64,000 bases of DNA from the NCBI GenBank assembly GCA_903813345.2, contig CAIIXF020000007.1, forward strand, positions 11,415,730 to 11,479,729, written 5' to 3'. Positions 9,601 through 18,700 of the stretch are shown here, one piece after another. Both the position numbers and the translations under genes were made by a program. Numbering within the stretch: position 1 is the first letter of the stretch; the number at the start of each line of letters is the position of its first letter. Source of the DNA: Owenia fusiformis (taxonomy: Eukaryota > Annelida > Polychaeta > Sabellida > Oweniidae). The notes under the pieces are model-generated. The model made no database searches. It was given only the letters and a program-made list of their open reading frames with translations, and was not told where the DNA came from.

Positions 9601-11466
9601 AAGCAGTAGCAGCAGACCCCAAGAACCCATTGTGTAAATTCCATAGGGCTTCTATATTGTTCTCTAATGATAAACATACTGTAAGTACATTTGACAATGC
9701 CTATTGCCTATGTTGGTATTGATTCCTGAATTTTGGGAGGAGGGGGTGTTAGTCGCTAGACATCGTTTCTATGTATTATGTAAATATCATACAGCTTCTA
9801 TATTGTCCTCCAATGATAAACACACTGTAAGAATATTATTGAATATTATTGACTGTGTTAAAATATATTTGTGCATGGTGGTAGGCACTGGAGGTTAGAC
9901 TTTGAGGGGCTGAAAAAATTCTTGAGTATTGTATTTTAGATCATATCTATGAATTGTACAAACAAAGCACTAATAAGATTTTAGGTAGATAATTCTGAGT
10001 ATTCACTTACAACTTTAAGTTCTGTAAAATTAATATTCTTTATATTTTTATATTTTCAGGAAGCGTTAGCGGAATTAGAAGAACTCAAACAAATTATACC
10101 AAAAGAATCTTTAGTTTACTTCTTTATAGGAAAGGTAAGAAAATTATCTGCATAAAATATATTGGTTTTTAAGACCCTGCAATGATAAATGTATTCTTGT
10201 TGATCTATATGAGAAATTGTACGATTATAAAGTACATATAATATAAAGGGTAGTGCTCTTGGGGATGTACAAACCATTATTGAATTAGGAGAAACAATTC
10301 ATCCATAACTTTTTGATTAAATAAACCGCATTAGAATTGAACAATTCAATTCACTAAGTACTCTATAATTTAATTGTTCCGAATTGTTACTTTTAATCTA
10401 CTCAAACTAAGCTCAGAGAAAATGTTCATTGTCCCACGGGTATAAAGAAGTAAAATGTGTCTACTTAGCCCCAAAGCATCTCATGACCCGAATGTAAAGT
10501 TTGAATGCAACAGCTGGGGGGAGATCCATGAATAATTTCTGTTTATTCAACATAAGAATAGACAAGAAGAACAAGAAGTTAAAAAAATCCTGTGACCCAT
10601 TGGTTTAATGTTCCACATACACAGGTTTTACTGTACATATTACTTGATTTAATATTGTGTTCTTTGTCTCCTCAGGTGCAGAAAAAATTAGGCAATACAC
10701 ATTTAGCACTTATGAATCTGTCATGGGCCACTGACCTGGATCCAAAGAGTGCCAATACAAACAGCACCATCCAACAAGCTGTTGATAAACGATATGTCAC
10801 AGATGATGAAGACCAATCTTTAATAGATGCGAACAATCTAGGTAAAGCTAGACATCCCTTTAGAGTTCATAGAAATATTTTCTTCATGTTATAGATATTC
10901 AGTTGTGAATTCATGCCTATAATAATTAATGTGGCCTTGAAATAAATAATTTCTTACCTAATGGGGACAGGTGATTAGATGAAATTTCAGCATTCCTATT
11001 TTTACAGTTACAGTTTCAGCATTCCTATATAAACTATAGGCTAGCACGATGCTTTCGGTAAAACTATTACTAACTTCCATTTTTGGCAGAACAAAATATT
11101 GTCTGCATGACAAAATTATGAAATACAATATTCAATTCCTTTTAATAACATAATTGTGAAATATACATATAGTTTTAGAGATTTCTGTGGTATGGAATTG
11201 TAAGTTTTATAAAATGAAATACAGACCTTAGTCAGGGGCTTAGTTGAAAAGATTTTGTTTTTAATCTAAATATTTTCAGAATCTAGAAATCACCATTTCA
11301 TAATCATATGATATTATTTGCTTTTGCTCACTTCTTATGATGTGCTTCTGTACTTGCAGAGGATGGTGATAACACATTAAGTGAGAGCCAAGATGGTGGC
11401 ATGCTTATACCCATTGAGGAGGACATCCAACTCAGGGCAGCTATAGAGTCAGATGAAAGTTTATAG
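614..11466 (+). CDS. CDC27: CDC27 / APC3, anaphase-promoting complex TPR subunit (spliced; lacks exon 1)
   Basis: Coding exons: 614-689, 2760-2907, 3656-3781, 4101-4198, 4669-4823, 5098-5327, 5581-5722, 5959-6071, 6246-6327, 7007-7196, 7544-7716, 7876-8109, 8393-8520, 9067-9184, 9552-9680, 10060-10134, 10676-10841, 11360-11466. All junctions are GT-AG, and every phase agrees with the next exon. They give about 829 residues; the human protein is about 824-830. Layout, counting from the first visible residue: N-terminal TPRs about 1-160 (dimerisation part in this family), a Ser/Thr/Pro-rich linker with many TP and SP sites about 160-450, C-terminal TPR superhelix about 455-770, and an acidic tail ending ESDESL. 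Near-identical human blocks include FLAERLYAE, LNPFLW, FFQRAIQVDPN, YGIGMIYYKQEKFSLAE, SSVLLCHIGVV and ELEELKQI. In the family, APC3 is a scaffold of the nuclear/cytosolic APC/C ubiquitin ligase and its C-terminal groove binds the IR tails of CDC20, CDH1 and APC10. The linker fits mitotic CDK phosphorylation (inference). Confidence 0.97.
661..1674 (+). repeat. Tandem array of exon-end plus splice-donor copies (about 70-bp unit)
   Basis: Fourteen imperfect units of about 68-71 bp follow the exon without a gap, each starting near TTCATTGCTGAAAGACTAT. Two sub-types are seen. Type A matches the exon end and donor (atatgctgaaggtaagaact). Type B reads tataaatgtaaggactaatc. A and B alternate over the first part, giving a higher-order dimer of about 140 bp. 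Several A copies keep an intact GAAG|gtaag donor. The array ends inside an A copy near 1674. Confidence 0.93.
2031..2140. mobile_element. Decayed small DNA-transposon copy (CAGTAAAAC family)
   Basis: The right half closely matches the better-preserved element at 32351-32482: both share GTTCACATTGAGAG, then GTTCAGATATA and an end of CAAGTTT(C/T)ACTG. The left end is degraded (cataaaaccc in place of cagtaaaacc). It lies in intron 2 of CDC27 and has no coding capacity. Confidence 0.6.
2760..2907 (+). CDS. CDC27: CDC27 coding exon
   Basis: Continues TPR1-2: VGTDDALFLLSTCYF, then the conserved CATPQCKYLLAQCC block. The acceptor is tttttccag. The donor is AAGAA|gtcagt; the next exon supplies the G of the Lys codon, which fixes this donor. 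Confidence 0.95.
2934..3238. mobile_element. MITE-like element with 24-bp perfect terminal inverted repeats
   Basis: Positions 2944-2967 and 3215-3238 are perfect inverted repeats (arm begins TTTTATTATATCACTATC). The match extends imperfectly outward to about 2934. An inner, imperfect pair around 3002-3080 (TCGTGGGATATC against GATATCCCACGA) makes it a foldback. There is no open frame. It lies 27 bp after a CDC27 exon. Confidence 0.75.
3237..3374. mobile_element. Foldback element with GCCCTTCGGGC loop
   Basis: The arms AACAAATATTTCA (3237-3249) and its complement (3362-3374) enclose nested inverted repeats: GGTGAATACCTGTA against TACAGGTATTCACC, and a long arm ending GATATTCCAC against GTGGAATATC. 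The palindromic centre is tgcccttcgggc. It abuts the preceding inverted-repeat element, so the two may be one nested insertion. Confidence 0.75.
3656..3781 (+). CDS. CDC27: CDC27 coding exon
   Basis: Encodes KLTEAESVLAGNILL and then YEDIVNEHGEAASYTLALLA, matching the human segment around DDIVTEFGDSACFTLSLLG. The acceptor is tttttaacag and the donor AG|gtacat. Confidence 0.95.
4101..4198 (+). CDS. CDC27: CDC27 coding exon
   Basis: Encodes SKTERLSKAVDYYKKSLKLN, then PFLWSSYEALCQL. This is the last clear TPR of the N-terminal half. The donor is CTAG|gtaagt. Confidence 0.95.
4669..4823 (+). CDS. CDC27: CDC27 coding exon, start of linker
   Basis: Begins GEKVDPTKIFQVSL (human GEKPDPDQTFKFTSL) and runs into a Thr/Asn/Gln-rich, low-conservation linker ending MTVDNQ. 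The donor is CAG|gtaatg and it ends in phase 0. Confidence 0.93.
5098..5327 (+). CDS. CDC27: CDC27 coding exon, linker
   Basis: A 230-nt exon rich in TP/SP sites (HTPQ, QTPE, SPDP, LTPR). The end, RAGRSLLNQPASFSPLTP, matches human KTGRSLLGGPAALSPLTP, which fixes the frame. The acceptor is gttttag and the donor AAG|gtaggc. Confidence 0.94.
5581..5722 (+). CDS. CDC27: CDC27 coding exon, linker
   Basis: Starts SFGVLPLDTPSPGDPP, close to human SFGILPLETPSPGDGS. The rest is Pro/Ser-rich. It ends in phase 0 at AAA AAA|gtgagt. Confidence 0.95.
5959..6071 (+). CDS. CDC27: CDC27 coding exon, linker
   Basis: Encodes PMTRRSQQLQGGPPKPPVFS, then QSG and a TPSPQT stretch, matching human VFSQSGNSREVTP. 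The donor is AC|gtaagt. Confidence 0.93.
6246..6327 (+). CDS. CDC27: CDC27 coding exon, linker
   Basis: Encodes NVPNVRRSSRLFSNANSNSV, then K; human has LPRRSSRLFTSDSS. It ends in phase 0 at AAG|gtaaga. Confidence 0.93.
6543..6617 (+). CDS. CDC27: Possible CDC27 cassette exon (75 nt, in frame)
   Basis: Lies between two phase-0 exons and is itself phase 0 at both ends, 25 codons, no stop. It has a good pyrimidine tract and acceptor (tcatctcattgcag) and a moderate donor (AAAT|gtaatt). The predicted peptide begins RNYCAPYNTSTKIM. No human counterpart is recognised. The main transcript reads through correctly without it, so it would be optional. Confidence 0.4.
7007..7196 (+). CDS. CDC27: CDC27 coding exon, end of linker
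   Basis: Begins ENNKSQSRGKFPN, matching human ENSKKLKMKFPP. It has a Lys/Ser-rich basic middle (APAKKSKSRTSKSQQ) and ends TAHAMMVSLQKQSAG, leading into the C-terminal TPRs. The acceptor is tgatttcag and the donor GCTG|gtaagt. Confidence 0.95.
7201..7404 (+). repeat. 25-bp minisatellite starting at the splice donor
   Basis: About eight copies, some partial, of a unit around gtgataaggccactttaagt, with period 25 for the first copies. It begins four bases inside the intron, so the donor sequence merges with the first unit. Confidence 0.9.
7544..7716 (+). CDS. CDC27: CDC27 coding exon, C-terminal TPRs
   Basis: Encodes EGLLNLLTEFGKAYQALCQY and HYNTGWVLSNIGRAYFEMAE. This is human EGLMSLLREMGKGYLAL and HYNTGWVLCQIGRAYFEL. 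The donor is AAAAAA|gtaagt. Confidence 0.97.
7876..8109 (+). CDS. CDC27: CDC27 coding exon, C-terminal TPRs
   Basis: Contains MEFLSTTYWHLQKEV, APEAWCATGNCFSIQKEHDT and AIKFFQRAIQ, which is the best-conserved stretch of the protein. It is phase 0 at both ends, 78 codons. Confidence 0.98.
8393..8520 (+). CDS. CDC27: CDC27 coding exon, C-terminal TPRs
   Basis: Encodes VDPNFAYAYTLLGHEYVSTE, then YDKAMTCFRNSIRVDQRHYN. The codon for Trp is split at TG|gtaaga. Confidence 0.98.
9067..9184 (+). CDS. CDC27: CDC27 coding exon, C-terminal TPRs
   Basis: Encodes GIGMIYYKQEKFSLAEVHFR and INPQSSVLLCHIGV. A complete TPR A/B helix pair. The donor is GTG|gtaagt, phase 0. Confidence 0.98.
9552..9680 (+). CDS. 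CDC27: CDC27 coding exon, C-terminal TPRs
   Basis: Encodes VQHALQKTDSALVTLNKAVA, then KNPLCKFHRASILFSNDKHT. Phase 0 at both ends, 43 codons. A decayed copy of its last third lies 100 bp downstream. Confidence 0.98.
9777..9832 (+). pseudogene. Relic partial duplicate of the preceding CDC27 exon
   Basis: Translates as LCKYHTASILSSNDKHT followed by gtaaga, against LCKFHRASILFSNDKHT and gtaagt in the true exon. The copy has no acceptor in a matching phase: the candidate AGs upstream leave one or two extra bases where phase 0 is needed. It is therefore probably not spliced in. Confidence 0.85.
10060..10134 (+). CDS. CDC27: CDC27 coding exon, C-terminal TPRs
   Basis: Encodes EALAELEELKQIIPKESLVY, then FFIGK; human has ALQELEELKQIVPKESLVYFLIGK. 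Phase 0 at both ends, 25 codons. Confidence 0.98.
10676..10841 (+). CDS. CDC27: CDC27 coding exon, last TPR and start of acidic tail
   Basis: Encodes VQKKLGNTHLALMNLSWATD, IQQAVDKRYVTDDEDQS and then DANNL. It matches human YKKLGQTHLALMNFSWAMD and AIDKRYLPDDEE. The donor is CTAG|gtaaag. Confidence 0.97.
11360..11466 (+). CDS. CDC27: CDC27 last coding exon and stop
   Basis: Acidic tail EDGDNTLSESQDGG, then IPIEEDIQLRAAIESDESL and TAG at 11464-11466. Human ends DADDTQLHAAESDEF, so the end is complete. The acceptor is tacttgcag. Confidence 0.97.
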
Positions 11467-12479
11467 ATATAAATATATTATCTGGAGATCTTCATATATT
11501 TCACTATGCCTTTCATTCACATTGTTGAAGGTAGAGGAAATGGATGTCTATCGAATCTGGTGTAATGGATTCAAAAACTATGGAAATTTAGACTCGGTAC
11601 TTGTTCTTGGAAGAAACATATGAAGTATGAAAATGTGGTGATTTTAGCAATTCTCCAGTTGGATTGTTCTCATACTATATGTGTTCAGGACTAGGTTTTA
11701 TATCCAACCTCTAAGATTATTTTACACTGTATCAGTTGTGTATGTACACCAAGTAGAGGGTAAAGTTAAAACACTTTGTGCACTGAATACTCAGGCTTTT
11801 ATCTCATTTAAAGTTAGGCTAGGTGAAGAATTAAATGTTTAGCATATCCCTTTATCTATTATCCATATACTTGAGTTCAATGCGGCATTATTTAAAGTAA
11901 ACCTCAATTGTCTGTTTTGACAGAATAATGGATAGTTCTCTTTAATTAAACAAACTTGTTGGAATGATGGGATTAAGAAAAATTCAAAGTAAAGCCATTC
12001 CTCTACAAAGATAAAACTATGCTAAATATTTATTTACCCTAGGCTTCATAATGATACAGTAACACAACATTAGGAGTCTAGCTTCTCAGTTTGTATTTAT
12101 GTCACTATTGAACTTAAGCATAGTATACTTGTGGCATGGATACCACCTGTGAAATTAATAGTAACCAATGGTCAGAATACTTTCCCATGTGTAGGTAGAC
12201 TTCGTGGGATGACTTGGTTTTGTATGCAAGCATACGTATTAAAGGTCCAGGGGGTCAGTAACAGAAAATTCATAAAATTAAGAATTCCTACATCCATTGT
12301 TCTCTTACTATGACATCATTATATCCATGGTTACAATTTATTCAGGAATTCTCAACTTTGCAGTTTCTGTTTGTGATCCCATGTTATTTATTCAGATTAC
12401 TCATTACTCTTTGCCTACCTTAACGAACACAGCTTTACACTTGATTTAAACTAAAATTACACTGCTGTAGCCTGACGCA

Positions 12480-12622
12480 CAATATAGTCTCAGGAGGCAC
12501 TTTTCACTCAATTTAACTGGTGATGTCAAGCTTTGAACTATTTAAAATGTTCAATATAGTCTCAGGAGGCACTTTTCACTCAATTTAACTGGTGATGTCA
12601 AGCTTTGAACTATTTAAAATGT
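12480..12622 (+). repeat. Exact 72-bp tandem duplication in the CDC27 3' UTR
   Basis: Two copies (12480-12551 and 12552-12622) are identical over 71 bases, beginning caatatagtctcaggaggca. No divergence is visible between them, so the event is recent. Confidence 0.97.
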
Positions 12623-14294
12623 ACTCTAGTTCGTTTAAATTTATGATCTCTAAACTAGTTGTTGCTATAGTACCTAATTCTCAAGGTCTAAATTAAATTT
12701 TTTGTGTCTAATCTAATAGCAGTTAATGCTGGATATTTATTTGTCGGTAGATTTGACACCTGATTATTTTAAAGAAAACAAAATAGATCAATGTTTCAAC
12801 GATACTACAATTCAGTATATGGGAACCAAAATAGCTGATGTATCTTGATAAATTATCAAAATATATTATCATCACACTTCTTATAAAGGACAGACCGGAG
12901 TGCAGTATAAGTGATGGAGTTGATGTTATGTTGAATAGTTAACACAGATGGGGAATATAAGTTTATTAGCATGTCTTCTGCTATAAATTTTAGCACCCCT
13001 TAGGATCTGCTTGTTTTTCGAAAGGCTGATAAAGATCTTACAAATGAAATGCCTGTTGAATAGTCTACATGTCATCTCAAAATCTTTCTTTTCAAATCCT
13101 TGTTATTGGCTGTTTAAGATACTAAGATTTTTTATTCATTTTGGTATGTATTTAAAGAAAAAAAGAGGAAAAAGTCTGCCTGTTAGGTCTTCTCTCCCCT
13201 TCACCCCATATTTCCACTTAACAGACAACAATTAAACTTTGGAGTCTATATGACAGTAAACACATGGCAAGTGAGATAGGTCACCAATTATACGTATTAT
13301 TAGCTGAGGTACCAGAATAGTGAAAGGAAAGCATAGCAATGTTGGTCATTTGAGTAAAAATGTTTAGAAGACATTTTTGGTAATTCGGAAACCCCTCAAG
13401 AGATTCACTTCTCTAAAATATGTAAAATGGCAATTGAAGGGGTATATAGAATGAGTTGTGATACAATACAACATTTTTATTCTGGCTAAGTGTGATTCGT
13501 CCAAACATAAGGGAAACTGAATTTTCTCAGTTATGTTTTGCATTGTATGGATGTTTGTGTATATGGTGCAATCAGTATTGCCAAGTAGTATTTATTTGTA
13601 GTTCCTGTGTGTTCTTAACTATGATAAATGATGATATTATTGTAGCCTTTTGCAGTGATTTTGTAATAATTGTATAACTTCAATGAGAAAGCGTAGTTTC
13701 AATAATTTCAGACTTTTGCAAAACTAAATAGTCATGGATGTAGTAATATTTGGAATGTTTCATTTGGTGTAGAGATCTTTAGGCTGGAATTGGGGAAAAT
13801 ATTTTATGCTATTAGAGCTAGTAAAAGTCTTGAACGAGAAAGATTAAGGAGTTAATGCTAGCACTTTCTTGAATACATTTTCTAAACATGTAGGAAAAAG
13901 ACTTTTAGGTCTTATTCGCAAGGCTGAACCTTCTAAAAGAAATTAGGTCTGAATGTTATAAAAAAATACCTTAGGTTTGAGTAAGACAAAAAACTGAATC
14001 TTGTAGATTTTGAGCTTTTTGTATTCTGAATCATTTGATAAGATCAAAATGTGAAGTTCCTTCCCATAATCTAATGATTTACTATTAAGCTATAGTTAGC
14101 GAAATTAAGCTATAGAATAATTATGTTGTGCCCTTGTGTGGTTACAAGCTTTCTTTGTAATGGTTTTAAATAATTTTATAATTTTTCTGATGATCTGTTG
14201 TGATATGCGCAATGAATAACAACTGAAACTATAGCAAGGTTTGTAACCTCTTTTAATTAATTATATGTAGCAGTGTGTACAGTATTAAATATGA

Positions 14295-14300
14295 AATAAA
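14295..14300 (+). promoter_or_regulatory. CDC27: Poly(A) signal AATAAA of CDC27
   Basis: The first canonical AATAAA downstream of the stop. It is preceded by T/A-rich sequence with TGTA (atatgtagcagtgtgtacag), and a T-rich stretch follows about 20-30 bases later (cgttttttta). The cleavage site itself is not visible. Confidence 0.6.
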
Positions 14301-14920
14301 AGAATATATGAAAATTATTTCGTTTTTTTATTATCTTTTATCCTCAAGAAAATTGTTTCTATTTTGAATTATCTTTGAGATAGAGGCCATATTACTGGAC
14401 TCTTTCTGGAACAGTATGAAGGAGGTTCTGGTAAGACAACTTTCTGTCTCCCCTTTACCACTTAAAATCCATCAATGAAGACCCTAGTCATTTGGACCCA
14501 GGTTTTCCTATTCATTTCTTCTCCACCCCACATGGAATTTTAAATGTGAGTTTTCACATCTTAACTTCTCTCATACCAAAATCAGGAAGTGCCTTAATAA
14601 CACTTGCACACTCTATATAGTTTCTGATACACTTTAATGAGAAAATATCTGGAAGCTCTGCCATGCTGTGAAGAGGCCTATTATTGTTTCTAGGCAAGTA
14701 TCAGCAATAGCTTTCAAATAGTGTTCAAGATTTAGACAAGTACATCTACATGTACTCCCAATTTTTCAGTGAAAGTAATGGTCATTTCTAATTTTGCAGC
14801 AATACCAGAAATTCCCCTTGTGTATAGATCGCTTTAAATGAATCAGCATATATAGTCAAATACAGAATCAGAGCTCCATCTATCTGCAGCATTTGACAAA
14901 TGAAAGTATAACAATAGTAC

Positions 14921-15021
14921 AATAACGTCATTTCTAAGGGCGATATAGTGAAATATTGGACCGAGGGCCGAAGGCCCAAGGTCCAAAATTTCACTATATT
15001 GCTCGCAGAAATGACGTTATT
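14921..15021. repeat. 101-bp imperfect palindrome (foldback)
   Basis: AATAACGTCATTTCT at 14921-14935 is exactly complementary to 15007-15021. Inside, ATATAGTGAAAT pairs with ATTTCACTATAT and GGACC with GGTCC, around a gggccgaaggccc loop. This could form one long hairpin. Confidence 0.9.
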
Positions 15022-15024
15022 AGT

Positions 15025-15248
15025 ATTATTACCACCGTTAACGACCAGGACTGAAACAGCAAGAAAATCTTACGCATTGAACAATATCTAATTTCCCGGG
15101 GAAAATTGCCGGTCCAGAATATATTCTAGACCGGTCCATATGGACCACCACTATGACGTCACACATTTCTCAGGTCGATATAGTAAAATAAACGCCTTCT
15201 AAACTAGCACTAAAACCCCTAGAACTGGCCCGGCAAGGTGGTAATAAT
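15025..15248. mobile_element. Small element with ATTATTACCACC terminal inverted repeats
   Basis: ATTATTACCACC (15025-15036) and GGTGGTAATAAT (15237-15248) are perfect 12-bp inverted repeats 200 bp apart. An inner palindrome around tattctagaccggtcc is also present. It has no coding capacity, which is MITE-like. Confidence 0.65.
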
Positions 15249-15735
15249 ATGAGTGTGTCCTATACATGCTTTATGATATATCCCAACAGAGCTTTGTTTA
15301 ATGGAATGGCTGATCAATCAGTGTTCAGTAAGTTAACCATCCAATAGCCAAAATTGCCAATTTTCCCCCTTATAGTAAACTATTTGTATTGAACAAAATG
15401 ACATGTTCTTGGATTTGAACAAAGACATTTCAATATGATGGTCATTCAATAATTTGATTCATCAAGACTGGTTATGGTTATAAATGTAATTATGGGAAAA
15501 AACGTGTAATTAAGAGGAAAACCATGTGAAATGAGGAGGTACAAAGTCAATACCCGAGAAGAGTTTCTAAGCAAACATTTTGAAGGGAGGAATTCTATTA
15601 AATAATCAAACTAAAATATTCCCACTTTTCAATTTTTTTAAATTGACCACTGATGCCGGTAAAGCCTATTAAGACTCATTTTCTTGTGATACACCTCATT
15701 ATATTTAGTGTAAATGATTCAACCAACATAAAACA

Positions 15736-18700
15736 TTATTTATATACTGGTACATTTTATTGCTTTATTAAAGTATAAAGAACAATAAATTCCAGATAAA
15801 AAATAGTCGAGCTATTTTTCCTATCTATAAAGTCCACCCTCTTTATAAAGTGATGTCACAAGCTGTAGACCCTTTCCTGATTAAGAAGGTTCTAAGAAAT
15901 TGCATATGTTTTACTTATTATATGAGCCATGTAGGATAGACAGTAAGATACAAAGTACAATATGTAAAGCTTTGAATCAGAATTAAAGATAAATTGAACT
16001 TTTGGTTGATAAAAAACACTGGAATAATCCAAACTAAATGATATTCAGTTTGGAATATCCAGGTTTCATAATCAGCAAATTTGAAAATCCTGCTTTACAT
16101 TTCGAAATGTTTCAGATATTTGATTCTATAGCTCACGGAATACAACACACAACACATTTATATTATAATTCAGAATAAAAGATACTTGATATTTCATATA
16201 AGTTATTCATGATCAAGGAATTCCTTGAAGACATATACATGTACATGTAGTTGAATTATGCATAAATAGTACAGATTCTGGTTTACATAGACATTAGATA
16301 TGTCAGATTTTTTTCTTTGAAACATCAGGAAAGCAACTACAAATAGCTAGAAATATGCAGACCAACAAGTGCATTTTATATACATAATAATATATATACA
16401 GCCCTGTGACATCACAAAATACTTGAACATTCTTTTAACCTTTCACCTCTGAGCAAAATTCCATTTTGTAACTTTTTGCAATTTGAGCAAACTTTGATTT
16501 CATTGCACTATACTTGATTTTGTCTGGCAAGAATGGATAAATATCACCAGCTTTAACCCCAGCCAGGTTTGTGTGCAGTTATATCATAAACACTTTGTAT
16601 AAAATTGCTCATTGTTAAAATCTAATTAATATATGAAGAGGGTAATACACTATCATAGTAAATTCTTTATAATGTCATGATTCATGAAGCATATTTCATC
16701 AGAATTAATGATTTGAAAGATACAAAGATTAAATTCCAATTGAAAGTAAGACATATATAGAATACTCATATGAGATATTTTAAGGATTTCAAAAATCAAA
16801 ATGGAATATATTTTAGAGTTTCTGTAAAATGTTTAGTTTGATTATCAGTCAAAGTGGTATTGAGTCAACGGTATCCCATTGTCTCCTAAAGGAGATGCTG
16901 ATTCACCATGATAGTGTCATACGTGACTCTTGTGTTAGATGGCAAATAAACTACATTAAGTGTAAGGGGTAGTGTAGGACTGACTGACTGGCTGGGAAGG
17001 CTGGAGATAGAATATATGTGCAATTCTTAAACTCAGGGATGATTCTACTTTCTCTGTTAGGTGGATCAAACTTCATACTGTACACCATGCGGAAAACACA
17101 AACATTAGAATTTCTCATGAAAAATACTGAACTGAGACATGATTATTTTCTTGTGTTCAGATTTGAAGGATTTCCATGAGAAAATGCATTTTCATCAGGG
17201 TTTACATATTAACCCCACACAGCCTGATATTCACATACACACTAGCGGCTGTGAAGGGGTTAACCAGTAAAATAGATATATTATATATACAGGAAAACTC
17301 ATACTGCAAGACAACTCTCAAATCCACTTTGAAATTGCCCTCGATAATAAATACATCTAAGAACCACACATGAATGCTCTAAATGCATATTTGCATTGTA
17401 TACACTTGTAAAATGTTTCGAAAAGTTTCTAAACCAATGATCATAGCTCACTAGAAAATGCATCTTAAAGAATGACAAAGTGGACACAATCTCTCACATA
17501 TTCTAGTCTAGAATATGTTCATGAACATTCATGACATGTTCATGAACCAAAGACATGTATCCACTGTGATACCCTTTGAACCTTAATTACTTATAATCAT
17601 TACTTAAATATGTAAATACATCAAATAGAGTTCAAGTAAATAAATTACTTTTCTAAATTAACTTAAAGTCAATAAATTATGTGATCAACAAGTACATATA
17701 GTGCAGAAAATCTGCATTTAGGAACACAGCATGGATTTCATTGTACTTGTTAAAACAATATGTTTTACTAGACTCTTTCATTCTATAACTGAATATATAC
17801 AAAGCGGATACAATGATGCAATATACTATTCAATAATACATATACATATTAGTAATACATAACAATACCTAATATGGTTACACTCTCTAAAGTGCAACAA
17901 TATCTCTCGCTGAAGCATCTAATGCTTCGTAATAAGAGAACCCTGTTTTAAAATGACTATTTCCACAATAAAGTGCGAACACAAGCCATGCATACTGGAT
18001 TGCCAAATAAACGCTGTAAGGAGAGTCTGGGAAATATAGCTAGCGAGTATTATTTATGGGGGTTTCTTTTCTGAAGTGTTATTTAAATTGCATAGGAACT
18101 GTATTTGAGCCACTATTGATTCATTGCTTGATTTCATTTGCAGTTCGAGAGTTCAAAATTGAATCCTTAGAACTTATCTGAATGAGCCTTCCTTGAGCCA
18201 CAATGTGAGTTTTAAAATATGCTGGCAATAAGCTGCCAATTTCAGCATTAACAAGTACATGTTGCCATCCATACTTCCCAGGCTCTCAAATAAAAACTTC
18301 ATAAATGTGAATATATTTGAAATAAAATATTGAGTCAATATGAGTATTTGAATAAAATTGAACATAGTCAGCCAATTTGACAATTCCCTATAATACTCTA
18401 CATGTTCAGTCTATACACATCGGCAGCCTTATCGGTACATCCTTTTATATTTCTTACATTTCGGATTTATATTATTAAAACACTGCCATAACTATTCCTG
18501 ACATCTAGCAAGCAACTTATGTACTATAATACAATAATATCATATTAGATACAACCCATATACATATATGCCCTCTTGAATTGCATGCTGGGTCAGGGTG
18601 CCCTTTTATAGTATTTGAATATTGAACATCTATGGCTCTATTAGGAATGTTGTTCCACACCAGGGACTTGAAACAGAATTTTACAGAAATCAGTCAAATG

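Larger units (their letters stand above)
11467..14315 (+). other. CDC27: CDC27 3' UTR
   Basis: Follows the stop codon directly and has no further open frame of note. The extent is inferred from the first AATAAA on this strand at 14295-14300. ATTAAA variants near 11831 and 11944 could give shorter forms. It contains an exact 72-bp tandem duplication at 12480-12622. Confidence 0.6.
14316..15735. other. Short intergenic gap between two convergent 3' ends
   Basis: No coding exon recognised. It holds a palindrome (14921-15021) and an inverted-repeat element (15025-15248) side by side. The limits depend on the two inferred poly(A) sites. Confidence 0.5.
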
